DNA from: an uncultured Nitrospira sp.
Lineage (GTDB): Bacteria; Nitrospirota; Nitrospiria; Nitrospirales; Nitrospiraceae
Reading direction: 5' to 3'
DNA: 64,000 bases
Assembly (NCBI GenBank): GCA_902500995.1
Contig: CABVSR010000004.1
Location: forward strand, 124,001-188,000
Shown here one piece after another: positions 1 through 7,703 of the stretch. Under the pieces are notes generated by a model, which worked only from the letters and a program-made list of their open reading frames with translations, ran no database searches and was not told the DNA's origin. The number at the start of each line of letters is the position of its first letter. Within the stretch, counting starts at the first letter, position 1. The position numbers were made by a program, and so were the translations under genes.

Positions 1-1414
1 CCGTCGTTTGCGCGAAATTGCGGCGGCTGGACGCATCGATGCCGCCGAACCGGAGATGGTCCTGCACCTTGAAGCGCACCTGGCTGTACCGCACCCCGCC
101 GACCAACTCGATCTGCTCGGTGACCTTGAATTCGTTCTGCAGGTAGACCCCGTCCTGGTTGATCCGTTCCTGGGTAAAGGTTTGTAGCGCGCCCGGCGAA
201 CCCAACACATTCGCGTAGTTTTTATTGACGGAGTTCTGGTCCTGCCAGTCGTACCCGACGATCAAGCGATTGTCATGGCCCAGGATCGGCACGGTATTCG
301 TGTATTTCGCGAAGGCTGCATTCTCGATCCGGCTGAGCGTGATGAAGCTGCTGTTGAAGCAGCAGAGCGGATGGTGCAGGTCGCGGGTGGCGAAGAATCC
401 CGTGAGCGTGATTTCCTGATGTTCGCTGATCTGGTTACGGTAGGTCAGGGCGGGGCGAAACCGCTCGTCTTTGCGAAACGGCTGGAACGCCCCATAGGGC
501 GTATTCGCCGGGAATAACGCGGGGGGCACGGCATGCCGAGTCTGCTGTTGCAGCCGCGGACTGTTTTCGAACTCCGATCGAAATAGACTGCCCGGAATAT
601 CGCCGTCCATTTGCCCGTAGGTCATCACCAGGGACAGGTCTGAGTGGTCGTCGAGGGTATACTTGAATTTGCCCAGAAACCGCTGGTTTCTCGTCACCGA
701 TTGATCGCGATATCCGCCGTAATCCATGAAGGAGTAATTCGCCATCCAACTGAACTTGTCGTTGGCGCCGGCGGCTTTCACCCGGTACTTGGAGAAATCG
801 TACGACCCGAAGACGAACCGCGGTTCGACATAGCGATGGTCCTTGTTGCCCTCCTCCAACACGTAGTTGATCACGCCCGCCGAGGCGTTGCCGTATAAGG
901 TCGAGTTCGGGCCGCGCAGCACTTCCACGCGAGCCACGGCATCCAGATCGATGGGCTCCAGCCTGGTCTGCCCATCGACTTCGGTGAGCGGAATCCCGTC
1001 GATCAGGACGCGCACGCTGCGCACCCCGAAGGTGGAGCGCACGCCGCTGCCGCGGATGGAAATGCGCACGTCGTCCGGACCGAATCGCCGCTCCGTCTGC
1101 ACACCCGGCACGATCCGCAACGTTTCATCCACGCCGACGGCCGGGCGTCCCTGCAGGATCTGCTTTTGATCGATCACCGACACCGCGCCGGGCACTTGCG
1201 TGAGTTGCTTCGGCGCGCGCGTCGCCGTCACCACGACCGGGTCCATATACACGAGCGGCGCGTCGCGGTCGGCGCTCCCACGAATTTCCTTGTCGTATTC
1301 TTCCTGCAACGTCGGATGCGCCGGGCCGCCCGCTTCCTGGGCCCTGGCCATCACGACCATCGACAGCGACCACGCACACAACAGCGCTCCGCTGCACAGC
1401 GCGACTTTTCGCAT
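1..1414 (-). CDS. TonB-dependent outer-membrane receptor, C-terminus outside window
   Basis: The reading frame is open from an ATG at 1414 to the window edge, giving 471 residues, so the C-terminal half of the barrel is missing from view. A signal peptide ends near AQEAGG. A TonB-box-like stretch (DPVVVTATRAP) is followed by a plug domain with SVIDQKQI, RIVPGVQTERR, SIRGSGVRSTFGVR, RVLIDGIPLTE and VARVEVLRGPNSTLYGN, all classic TonB-receptor plug motifs. A GAGG ribosome site lies just upstream of the ATG. Such receptors import iron chelates, cobalamin, copper or other nutrients with energy from TonB; the ligand cannot be read from sequence. It is the third receptor of this minus-strand block and lies 110 bases downstream of the S9-like gene. 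Confidence 0.93.
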   Translation of the reverse strand, partial: MRKVALCSGALLCAWSLSMVVMARAQEAGGPAHPTLQEEYDKEIRGSADRDAPLVYMDPVVVTATRAPKQLTQVPGAVSVIDQKQILQGRPAVGVDETLRIVPGVQTERRFGPDDVRISIRGSGVRSTFGVRSVRVLIDGIPLTEVDGQTRLEPIDLDAVARVEVLRGPNSTLYGNASAGVINYVLEEGNKDHRYVEPRFVFGSYDFSKYRVKAAGANDKFSWMANYSFMDYGGYRDQSVTRNQRFLGKFKYTLDDHSDLSLVMTYGQMDGDIPGSLFRSEFENSPRLQQQTRHAVPPALFPANTPYGAFQPFRKDERFRPALTYRNQISEHQEITLTGFFATRDLHHPLCCFNSSFITLSRIENAAFAKYTNTVPILGHDNRLIVGYDWQDQNSVNKNYANVLGSPGALQTFTQERINQDGVYLQNEFKVTEQIELVGGVRYSQVRFKVQDHLRFGGIDASSRRNFAQTT

Positions 1415-1524
1415 GCCACACCTCGAGACGTCCTGGTTGGTTGACGCAAACGGGGTGGACGGTAACAAAGCCCGCCTTGGTGCGCTACCGACGCGCGCTC
1501 GCAGATGCTCCAAATGTGACAGAA

Positions 1525-3498
1525 TCAGTCGAGATGGCTGGAGAGAAAGGCGTCCAGTTCGGAGAACACCTGCTGGCGGTCCTCCTCGCGGCGTAAGGCT
1601 TCATCGGCGAGAGGCAGTTCCACGTATCGTGAGGTCGTCACCTTCGCATCGTTCAAGGCCCGGGCCATCGCACGACCCTGGGAGACCGGCACGGAGCGGT
1701 CCATGAGGCCGTGCATCAGCAGCAGCGGCGTACGGATCTCACCGGCATGCGCGATGGGGGACGTGTCGCGCAGCCGTTCCGGATCGTTCCACCAGGAGGC
1801 GACCCGCGACTCGACTACCGGTTTCTGAGTCAAATACCCGCGGCTGTCGGACAGCACCTGCGGCAGATCGGTCACCCCGCCGAGACTGGCGACGCACCGG
1901 TAGAGATCCGGCGTCTTCACGGCGCCCATCAGGGCCGCATATCCTCCATAGCCCGATCCCACGATGCAGATGCGCTTGGCGTCGGCGAGACCGGCGCGAA
2001 CGGCGTACTGCACGATGTCGGTCACATCATCCTGCATCTCCAGCCCGCGGCGTTGAAATCCTGCGCGCAAGGCCTCGTCGCCATAGCCTTCGGTGCCTCT
2101 GAACCGCGGCTCCAGCACGGCCCATCCGCGACTCACAAACCATTGTGTCCAGTAGTTGAATTCGCCGGGCATGCGCGCGGCCGGCCCTCCGTGGGGAAAC
2201 AGGATCATCGGCAGGTGGCGCGGGTCCCGATTCTTGGGCAGGGTGAGGAACGCGGAAATTTCCTTGCCGTCCCGCGCTGTGACATACACCGTCGTGGGCA
2301 GGGCCAACGCGGCCGTCTCCAGATCGGGGTACGACCTCCCGAGCAGCGCCATCCGTCCATCGTGCTCATCGAAGATCGACCAGCGCGGGGCCTGCGCCGC
2401 GCCGCTCGACTTCACGACATGCAGCCGCCCGTCGTCGCTGCTGCTGTGAATGACATTGACCGACCCGGGAAGCGCCCGATCGATCCTCGCCTGCAGGCGT
2501 TGCGCGTCGAAGTCCCAGAAGAGCACCCGCTCATCCGCCGCGTTGTAGCGGACGCCGACCACCTTCTTGCGGCCCGGCGCATAGACCAATTCCCCGTTCA
2601 GGTCAAATTTCGGATCGGCAACCACGAGCCGGCGATCCGCGGTGCGGTCCGCCACGTTGAGTTTAAAGACCGCCGCCTTGCCCCGATGTTGATCCCTCAC
2701 ATACAACCAGGCGGGATCGCCATCGAATGCCAAGGGCACCGGGCCGGTTTCCTTGGCCAAGTCGTACTCGGCCAGTTCCCGCCAGAGGCTGGACTCCGGC
2801 GGCCTCACAATCGCATGCACGGCGGTCTGGAACTGCCCCACCCCCGCGCGCACCGTGCCCGCGCGGTCGGCAATCCAGCGCGATATCGCGCGTGCGTCCG
2901 GTTGTGAACTGGGATTCGCCTGCACTAACTGCCGCTGGCCGGAATACACGTCGACCTTGTAGACATCGGGAGCATCGGGATGTTCGAGATCGAGCGCCAG
3001 CAACACGTGCCTGGGATCGCCGGGGATCGTGCCGACGAGCCGATCTTCGAACAGGGGGACATGTTTCGGCCCGAACACTGATGACAAGGCGCCCTGCTTG
3101 AGCAGGTTGGCGATCGGCTCCGTGCCGTCGCGGTTCACCGCCAACAGGCGCGTTTCGATCCGGTCGCCGGCGTCTTCCGGCGCCGTCATCCGCGTACTCA
3201 CCAGCAACCGCTCGTCATTGACCCAGCGAAACCACGTGATGAGGGACTCGTGATTGTCTGTCGAGACGACAGGGTGTACGTCTTGACCCGAGACGGTCTG
3301 CGTTTCGAGAAACGTGCGCCCGTCAAGATTGCGGAGCACGGCCAGATGCCGGCCGGAGGGGGACAGTTGAACGGATTCAATGCGGGGGAGCGCGGCGAAG
3401 ACCGCGGTGGGCGGTGAAACGGCCCCGGTCTCGGCGTAGACCGGGGCCATGCTCCAGACGAGTAGCAGAACAGTGACAAGTCCGTAGATGGCCGGCAC
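1525..3498 (-). CDS. Secreted S9-family prolyl oligopeptidase homologue, catalytic triad degenerate
   Basis: The 657-residue protein has a signal peptide (ends near PVYAETG), an N-terminal beta-propeller-like region and a C-terminal alpha/beta hydrolase domain, as in S9 peptidases. The nucleophile elbow, normally GxSYGG, reads GSGYGGYAALMG, so residue 516 at the Ser position is Gly. The Asp is kept (HGLMDRSVP, D600). The His region, normally ELPGEDHWL, reads ELPLADEALRR, so the His position (about 633) is Glu. Two of three triad residues are therefore gone while the fold signature is intact, which points to a non-peptidase role such as peptide or ligand binding in the periplasm. It sits between two TonB-dependent receptors and reads in the same direction. 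Confidence 0.88.
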   Translation of the reverse strand: MPAIYGLVTVLLLVWSMAPVYAETGAVSPPTAVFAALPRIESVQLSPSGRHLAVLRNLDGRTFLETQTVSGQDVHPVVSTDNHESLITWFRWVNDERLLVSTRMTAPEDAGDRIETRLLAVNRDGTEPIANLLKQGALSSVFGPKHVPLFEDRLVGTIPGDPRHVLLALDLEHPDAPDVYKVDVYSGQRQLVQANPSSQPDARAISRWIADRAGTVRAGVGQFQTAVHAIVRPPESSLWRELAEYDLAKETGPVPLAFDGDPAWLYVRDQHRGKAAVFKLNVADRTADRRLVVADPKFDLNGELVYAPGRKKVVGVRYNAADERVLFWDFDAQRLQARIDRALPGSVNVIHSSSDDGRLHVVKSSGAAQAPRWSIFDEHDGRMALLGRSYPDLETAALALPTTVYVTARDGKEISAFLTLPKNRDPRHLPMILFPHGGPAARMPGEFNYWTQWFVSRGWAVLEPRFRGTEGYGDEALRAGFQRRGLEMQDDVTDIVQYAVRAGLADAKRICIVGSGYGGYAALMGAVKTPDLYRCVASLGGVTDLPQVLSDSRGYLTQKPVVESRVASWWNDPERLRDTSPIAHAGEIRTPLLLMHGLMDRSVPVSQGRAMARALNDAKVTTSRYVELPLADEALRREEDRQQVFSELDAFLSSHLD

Positions 3499-3633
3499 GG
3501 TCTATCCCTACTATAACCAGGACATGCCCATCCGGGGACAACCCGACGGAGTCAGTTATCACATGTTCGCCCGACGGGCGTCTAGCCCTTTCTGTCGGCC
3601 CCTGCTCGTCCCCGATCCTCTGCAGCGTCGCCC

Positions 3634-3653
3634 GGCGGGATGACCCGCCGGAC
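3634..3653 (-). terminator. GC-rich hairpin after TonB receptor gene
   Basis: CCGGCGGG, loop ATGA, CCCGCCGG forms a perfect 8-bp stem 26 bases past the stop codon of the receptor gene at 3679. There is no T-tract, so it may be a stem that protects the 3' end or a weak terminator. The rest of 3499-3678 shows nothing else clear. Confidence 0.4.
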
Positions 3654-3678
3654 GACATGTGCAAGGATCGACCGCCGC

Positions 3679-5937
3679 CTAGAATTTGTATTCCACGCCG
3701 GCGAACGCGCTGATGCCTAAGGCCGGGTTGGCATAACGATTCAGGGAATCGTTCACCACGACCGCTCCCGCGTAGGTCTTGTCGGTGAGGTTCCGCCCTT
3801 CGGCGAAGAGGATCCAATGCTCGTTGATGGTGTAGCCAGATCGCAGGTTCACGACGAAATAGGACGGGTTCTTCACCGTGTTCTGATAGTTGACGTAGAA
3901 GCCCGACAACGACCATTCGACATTCGGCGCGATCCACCAGCCGGCCGGATGGTCGTATCGGAGTTCCAGGCTCATGGCGTGTTCCGGCGCACCGGCCACC
4001 GTATTGCCGTCCTTCGCAATCAGGACGTTCGGTCCCACCGCGCCGCCCGCGCGCACATCGTCGGTAAACTTAAACCGTGACCAGGTGTAGGCGACTCGCG
4101 TCTGCAGGCTGTCTTCCTTGCCCTGTCCGCCCTGAGCAAACAGCCCTTTGGTCAGCACCATGGCACCTCCGGCCTCGACCCCGGTATGCCTGGTGCCGTT
4201 GGCGTTTTGAAAGGTGCCCTGATTGTTGATGTTGGACGCCAGGATCTCCTTCTGCATTTCCAAGTTATAGACCGTCAGGTCCCAGCTGTAGCGGCGGTCC
4301 GCCGAAGTCCCCCGATGCCCCAACTCCAATTGCCAGGCACGCTGTGCATCGAGATTGAGAAAGCCGGTGTTCGGCGTGCCGTTGGCATTAACCGAGGACA
4401 GCAGCTCGAGATTGAGCGGCGCCTCATAGGCCCGGCTGGCGTTGAAATACAATTGGGATGTCGGCGTCGTGCGATACACGAATCCCAGCTTCGGGCTGAT
4501 CGCGTCGAAATGTTGCAACGGCCGATTCGTGCCGGTCGGCGTGGACGGCGTATTGGGGTTGAACGGATTGCCCGCCGGCCCGAAGTTATCCACCGTCGCC
4601 TGACGCCCCGTGTAGTCCCATCGACCGCCGATCACGATCGTGAAATCTTTGGTGGCATCGAACGCGTCTTCCGCATACATGCCGAAATAGGTCGTCTTGG
4701 CGGTGTAGTTCTGCGCCAGGGCCCCGATGCTGCCGTTGATGTTCACGAACCGCTGCTGCCGCTGATTGCCATACCGTGGCTGGAACCCCGCCACGAAAGA
4801 GTTGTTCTTGCCGAACAGCGGGTTCGAATTCACATACCGAAACTCTCCGCCGACGTTGTTATTCTCCTGCCGGATCGTCTGGAAAATCGGATGATCCACG
4901 AACTGATTCGAAAAGTACGGAATGATTTCAAAGTATTGATTGGGCGCGAACTCATTGTGGTACGCGATGCCGATGCGCTGGAGGTTGTAATATCGCCCAT
5001 AGTTACAGGTCTGATTGTTCAGGTTACACGCAAAAAACGGCGGCGTTCCTGGGGGGCTTTGTCCGCCCGCCTGCTGCCGGTTGAAAAACAGTTGCTGAGT
5101 CGTCAGAGAACCGGGTATCCGTTCCGCCACGTTGGCCTGCAGGAAGTAGGCGCGGATTTCCTGATGGTTGCCGAGCTGGATGCCGATGTTGGCATTGATG
5201 CGCTCGCGGGCCTGCTGGCTGTTGTCCTGAAACCCGTCCTGCCGGTTGCCCGATACGCTGATGTAATAATCCATCGTCGCGCTCATGTTGCCGACCTGAA
5301 AGGGCTGGGTCACCTTCCCGCTCGACACCTGCCCGCTCACCATGCCGAAGCTGCCGGCCAGCATGCGCATCTGCAACGTCGAGGCGCTATAGCCGGTGCG
5401 CGGGACGAAGTTGATCGCGCCGCCGATGCTGTTGGCGCCGTACCGGAGCGCGTTGGCGCCCTTATAGACTTCGATCCGTTCGTAGGCCATCAGGTCGATG
5501 GACTCGAAATCCGAAAACCCGTCCGCATCGCCGAAGAAAATGCCGTTGATCAGGATGTTGATGCCGCGATGATGAAAATTATTGCGCAATGAGGTCCCGC
5601 GGATCTGGAATTGGCCTTCGTCGGCGCCGAAGCGCGACTGAAAGCGCACACCCGGCGCGAATTGCAGCACGTCCTGCAGGTTGATGGCCCGCGTCTCTGT
5701 GATTTGTTTTTCTTCGATCAAAATATTGCTGCCGGGACGGCGGGCGAACTCCCGCTTCACATCCTCGACGTTTTCGATGCGCTTGCCGCTCACTTCCACC
5801 GGCTCCACTGCGATCACCGGCGCGTCCTGCTCTTGTGGTTCCTCGGCCGCGCGCGTCGCCGGCGGCTGCGTGACGCCCCACCACACCACCGCTACGAGCC
5901 CCATTCCTACGATACCGACACGTTCACTCCACTTCAT
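3679..5937 (-). CDS. TonB-dependent receptor, FecA-like
   Basis: From the ATG at 5937 the protein has 752 residues. This start is preferred over the longer frame to 6042 because it gives a clean signal peptide (MKWSERVGIVGMGLVAVVWW, cleavage near TRAAEEP) and follows a GAGGG stretch. A TonB-box-like region (VEPVEVSGKRI) precedes a plug with QDVLQFAPGVRFQ, FQIRGTSLRNNFHHRG, ILINGIFFGDADGF and YERIEVYKGANALRYGANSIGGAI. The barrel ends in YKF, the usual aromatic last residue for outer-membrane assembly. Plug spelling resembles ferric-citrate or siderophore receptors, but the ligand is not determined. It starts 74 bases after the amidohydrolase stop, so the two are probably cotranscribed. Confidence 0.93.
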   Translation of the reverse strand: MKWSERVGIVGMGLVAVVWWGVTQPPATRAAEEPQEQDAPVIAVEPVEVSGKRIENVEDVKREFARRPGSNILIEEKQITETRAINLQDVLQFAPGVRFQSRFGADEGQFQIRGTSLRNNFHHRGINILINGIFFGDADGFSDFESIDLMAYERIEVYKGANALRYGANSIGGAINFVPRTGYSASTLQMRMLAGSFGMVSGQVSSGKVTQPFQVGNMSATMDYYISVSGNRQDGFQDNSQQARERINANIGIQLGNHQEIRAYFLQANVAERIPGSLTTQQLFFNRQQAGGQSPPGTPPFFACNLNNQTCNYGRYYNLQRIGIAYHNEFAPNQYFEIIPYFSNQFVDHPIFQTIRQENNNVGGEFRYVNSNPLFGKNNSFVAGFQPRYGNQRQQRFVNINGSIGALAQNYTAKTTYFGMYAEDAFDATKDFTIVIGGRWDYTGRQATVDNFGPAGNPFNPNTPSTPTGTNRPLQHFDAISPKLGFVYRTTPTSQLYFNASRAYEAPLNLELLSSVNANGTPNTGFLNLDAQRAWQLELGHRGTSADRRYSWDLTVYNLEMQKEILASNINNQGTFQNANGTRHTGVEAGGAMVLTKGLFAQGGQGKEDSLQTRVAYTWSRFKFTDDVRAGGAVGPNVLIAKDGNTVAGAPEHAMSLELRYDHPAGWWIAPNVEWSLSGFYVNYQNTVKNPSYFVVNLRSGYTINEHWILFAEGRNLTDKTYAGAVVVNDSLNRYANPALGISAFAGVEYKF

Positions 5938-6011
5938 GCCCTCGCTTCCGATCTGCCCAGACCGTCCAGAATGATGAATAATGACGCGATGCCGGTTGAG
6001 TGCACCACGTA

Positions 6012-7448
6012 CTACTGACTCGACTGACTCGCTGCCGACCAAGCAGCGTCTTTCAGCTGAGCGCCGCTGAGCGGCACCCCCTGTTTGAACCTTTGGCGGA
6101 TAGCCCGCACCTGCTCGAAATCCTCAAGAGGATTCCCGGCCAGTGCGAGAAAACTGGCTTCGTATCCCTCGGCGAACCGTCCGATCGCTCGACCGGCAAA
6201 GATCGCCGCCGGCGTCGCCTCGCACCACAGTTTCAGTAACGTGAGATTGTCGAACAGATCGAGCGAATGAATGTGGAGCGCTTCGGCCAGCGACGTCTCC
6301 GCATGGTCGCTGCCGATCAGCAACACGACTCCCGCCCGGTGGAGCAGCCGGAGATTGTCCGTGAGCACCTGAGTGGCCATCCCCGCCGACTCCGGTTGCC
6401 CGTGCCCTGTTGCGGCATGGTGACCATGGCTCTGATGCGCCGCGGCGCCCGGCATGGCACGGCCTGCCACGGTCGTGGTCACCACCCGCACCTTCCGTTC
6501 CGCAGCCAATCGCGCATCTTCCTCCGTCAGCCGGACGCGCTCCACGTCGGTGGTCCCTTCGATTAACCAGCCCGGCACATGCGCGAGTTCATCGACACCT
6601 CCCTGAATCGCATGGCGGAAGTCGGCGGCCGTTTCCACATGGGCCGTCACTTCCAGCCCAGCCGCATGGGCCTTGGCCACAATGGCAGGGACCAGCCGGG
6701 GATCGAGGCCGGTGCGGCCCGTTTTCGGCGGTTGCTGCCGCTCTGTTTCTGAATGCGCGAGATAGATTTTCACGAAGTCCGGCCGGCCGCTCGTGATCAA
6801 CGGCCACTTGGCCTCCAGCTCGGCCTCTGTCTCGACGACCACGTACGACCGATTCTCGAACCAGCCCCTCTCAACTGGCCCGATGGCCGGTTCATACCGG
6901 CTCAGCCGTAACACATCCTCATACAAGGCCACGGGATGCCCGCCCTGTCCCGTGAGGCCGGCATGGGCAAATATGGCGTCGATGCTCGTCGGCACGTTGA
7001 CGATGGACCGGATCTGCAACGCAAAGTCCCGCACGTTGTTGGGATTCTTCACATAGAACACGCCGTCCCGGAGATACCGTTCCGCAACTGCGCGCACATT
7101 CCATGGCCCTTCGAGGTTGTGATTGTGCGCTTCCCCGAACGGCGGGACCACATAGAGACCGGAAAGATCCACGGTTTCAACCGGAGCCGCCGGACGCTGT
7201 TGCGTCAGGCGTCCCTGCACCGCATACCAGGTGGCGGGCTGGAACCCCTGCCCGTCGAACCACCGGCCGTTGATGAAGGCAGAGGACTTGGCCGACGGCT
7301 GAGCCGGAGCGCCTGCAGCACCCGCGCAACCGGCTGCCATCGCCAGAAGCACCGGCGCGAGCAGACAGAGCATGGCCCTCGTGCCACGCATGACGGGGGC
7401 CGCGAATCGCCTCCCAACCACTCTTAGCCCCGCCCCTCTTCCTCTCAT
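6012..7448 (-). CDS. Amidohydrolase-family lipoprotein with His-rich insert
   Basis: 478 residues. A lipobox (LLAMAAGC) follows an Arg-rich n-region, suggesting an envelope-anchored lipoprotein. Amidohydrolase features in order are the HxH metal pair (FGEAHNHN), DFVKIYLAHSE with the usual bridging-Lys region, VTAHVETAADF, DELAHVPGW and the GSDHAETSLAEALHIH metal-Asp region, ending in a typical AIGRFAEGYEASFLAL barrel exit. An insert near residues 345-365 (AHQSHGHHAATGHG) is very rich in His and could bind metal. The ATG at 7448 overlaps the stop of the HTH gene as ATGA, implying translational coupling; an internal ATG at 7391 would give a shorter signal peptide. The substrate is unknown. Confidence 0.85.
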   Translation of the reverse strand: MRGRGAGLRVVGRRFAAPVMRGTRAMLCLLAPVLLAMAAGCAGAAGAPAQPSAKSSAFINGRWFDGQGFQPATWYAVQGRLTQQRPAAPVETVDLSGLYVVPPFGEAHNHNLEGPWNVRAVAERYLRDGVFYVKNPNNVRDFALQIRSIVNVPTSIDAIFAHAGLTGQGGHPVALYEDVLRLSRYEPAIGPVERGWFENRSYVVVETEAELEAKWPLITSGRPDFVKIYLAHSETERQQPPKTGRTGLDPRLVPAIVAKAHAAGLEVTAHVETAADFRHAIQGGVDELAHVPGWLIEGTTDVERVRLTEEDARLAAERKVRVVTTTVAGRAMPGAAAHQSHGHHAATGHGQPESAGMATQVLTDNLRLLHRAGVVLLIGSDHAETSLAEALHIHSLDLFDNLTLLKLWCEATPAAIFAGRAIGRFAEGYEASFLALAGNPLEDFEQVRAIRQRFKQGVPLSGAQLKDAAWSAASQSSQ

Positions 7449-7639
7449 AGACTCAGATTCATTTCCTGCGTCTTATTGCTTTGGACCAATCGATCCAGCG
7501 ACGCCCGAAACACCCGCAAGCTGCCGCGTCCGATCTTGGTCCCTTCCAATCGCCCTTCTTCCACCCAGCGGTAGATCGTCCACCGGCTCACCGCCAGCAC
7601 ATCCGCCGCCTCACCGACGCGCAACAGTTGCTTGTTCAT
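7445..7639 (-). CDS. Small excisionase-type helix-turn-helix protein
   Basis: 64 residues: LLRVGEAADVLAVSRWTIYR followed by WVEEGRLEGTKIGRGSLRVF is the standard excisionase/MerR-like winged HTH of about 55 residues. A strong GAGGAGG site sits before the ATG. It is coupled by an ATGA overlap to the amidohydrolase and lies between two TonB-receptor genes. There is no integrase, att-like repeat or phage gene around, so a local regulator of this uptake block is more likely than an excisionase. Known relatives of this size act as DNA-binding regulators in many contexts; the target is not visible. Confidence 0.85.
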   Translation of the reverse strand: MNKQLLRVGEAADVLAVSRWTIYRWVEEGRLEGTKIGRGSLRVFRASLDRLVQSNKTQEMNLSL

Positions 7640-7666
7640 GGCAACCTCCTCTCGAATGGGTGCGCA

Positions 7667-7683
7667 GGCGGCACGGCGCCGCC
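7667..7683 (-). terminator. GC-rich hairpin after TonB receptor gene
   Basis: GGCGGC, 5-base loop, GCCGCC with further near-matching flanks lies about 20 bases past the stop of the receptor gene (7704) and before the HTH gene. It lacks a T-tract; it may terminate or attenuate transcription between the two genes. Confidence 0.35.
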
Positions 7684-7703
7684 CTGCCGCCCGCGCCCTG
7701 TGG

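Noticed and set aside
7445-7639. Excisionase indicating a prophage or integrative element
   Set aside because: No integrase, att repeats or phage genes nearby, and the gene is coupled to a metabolic gene.
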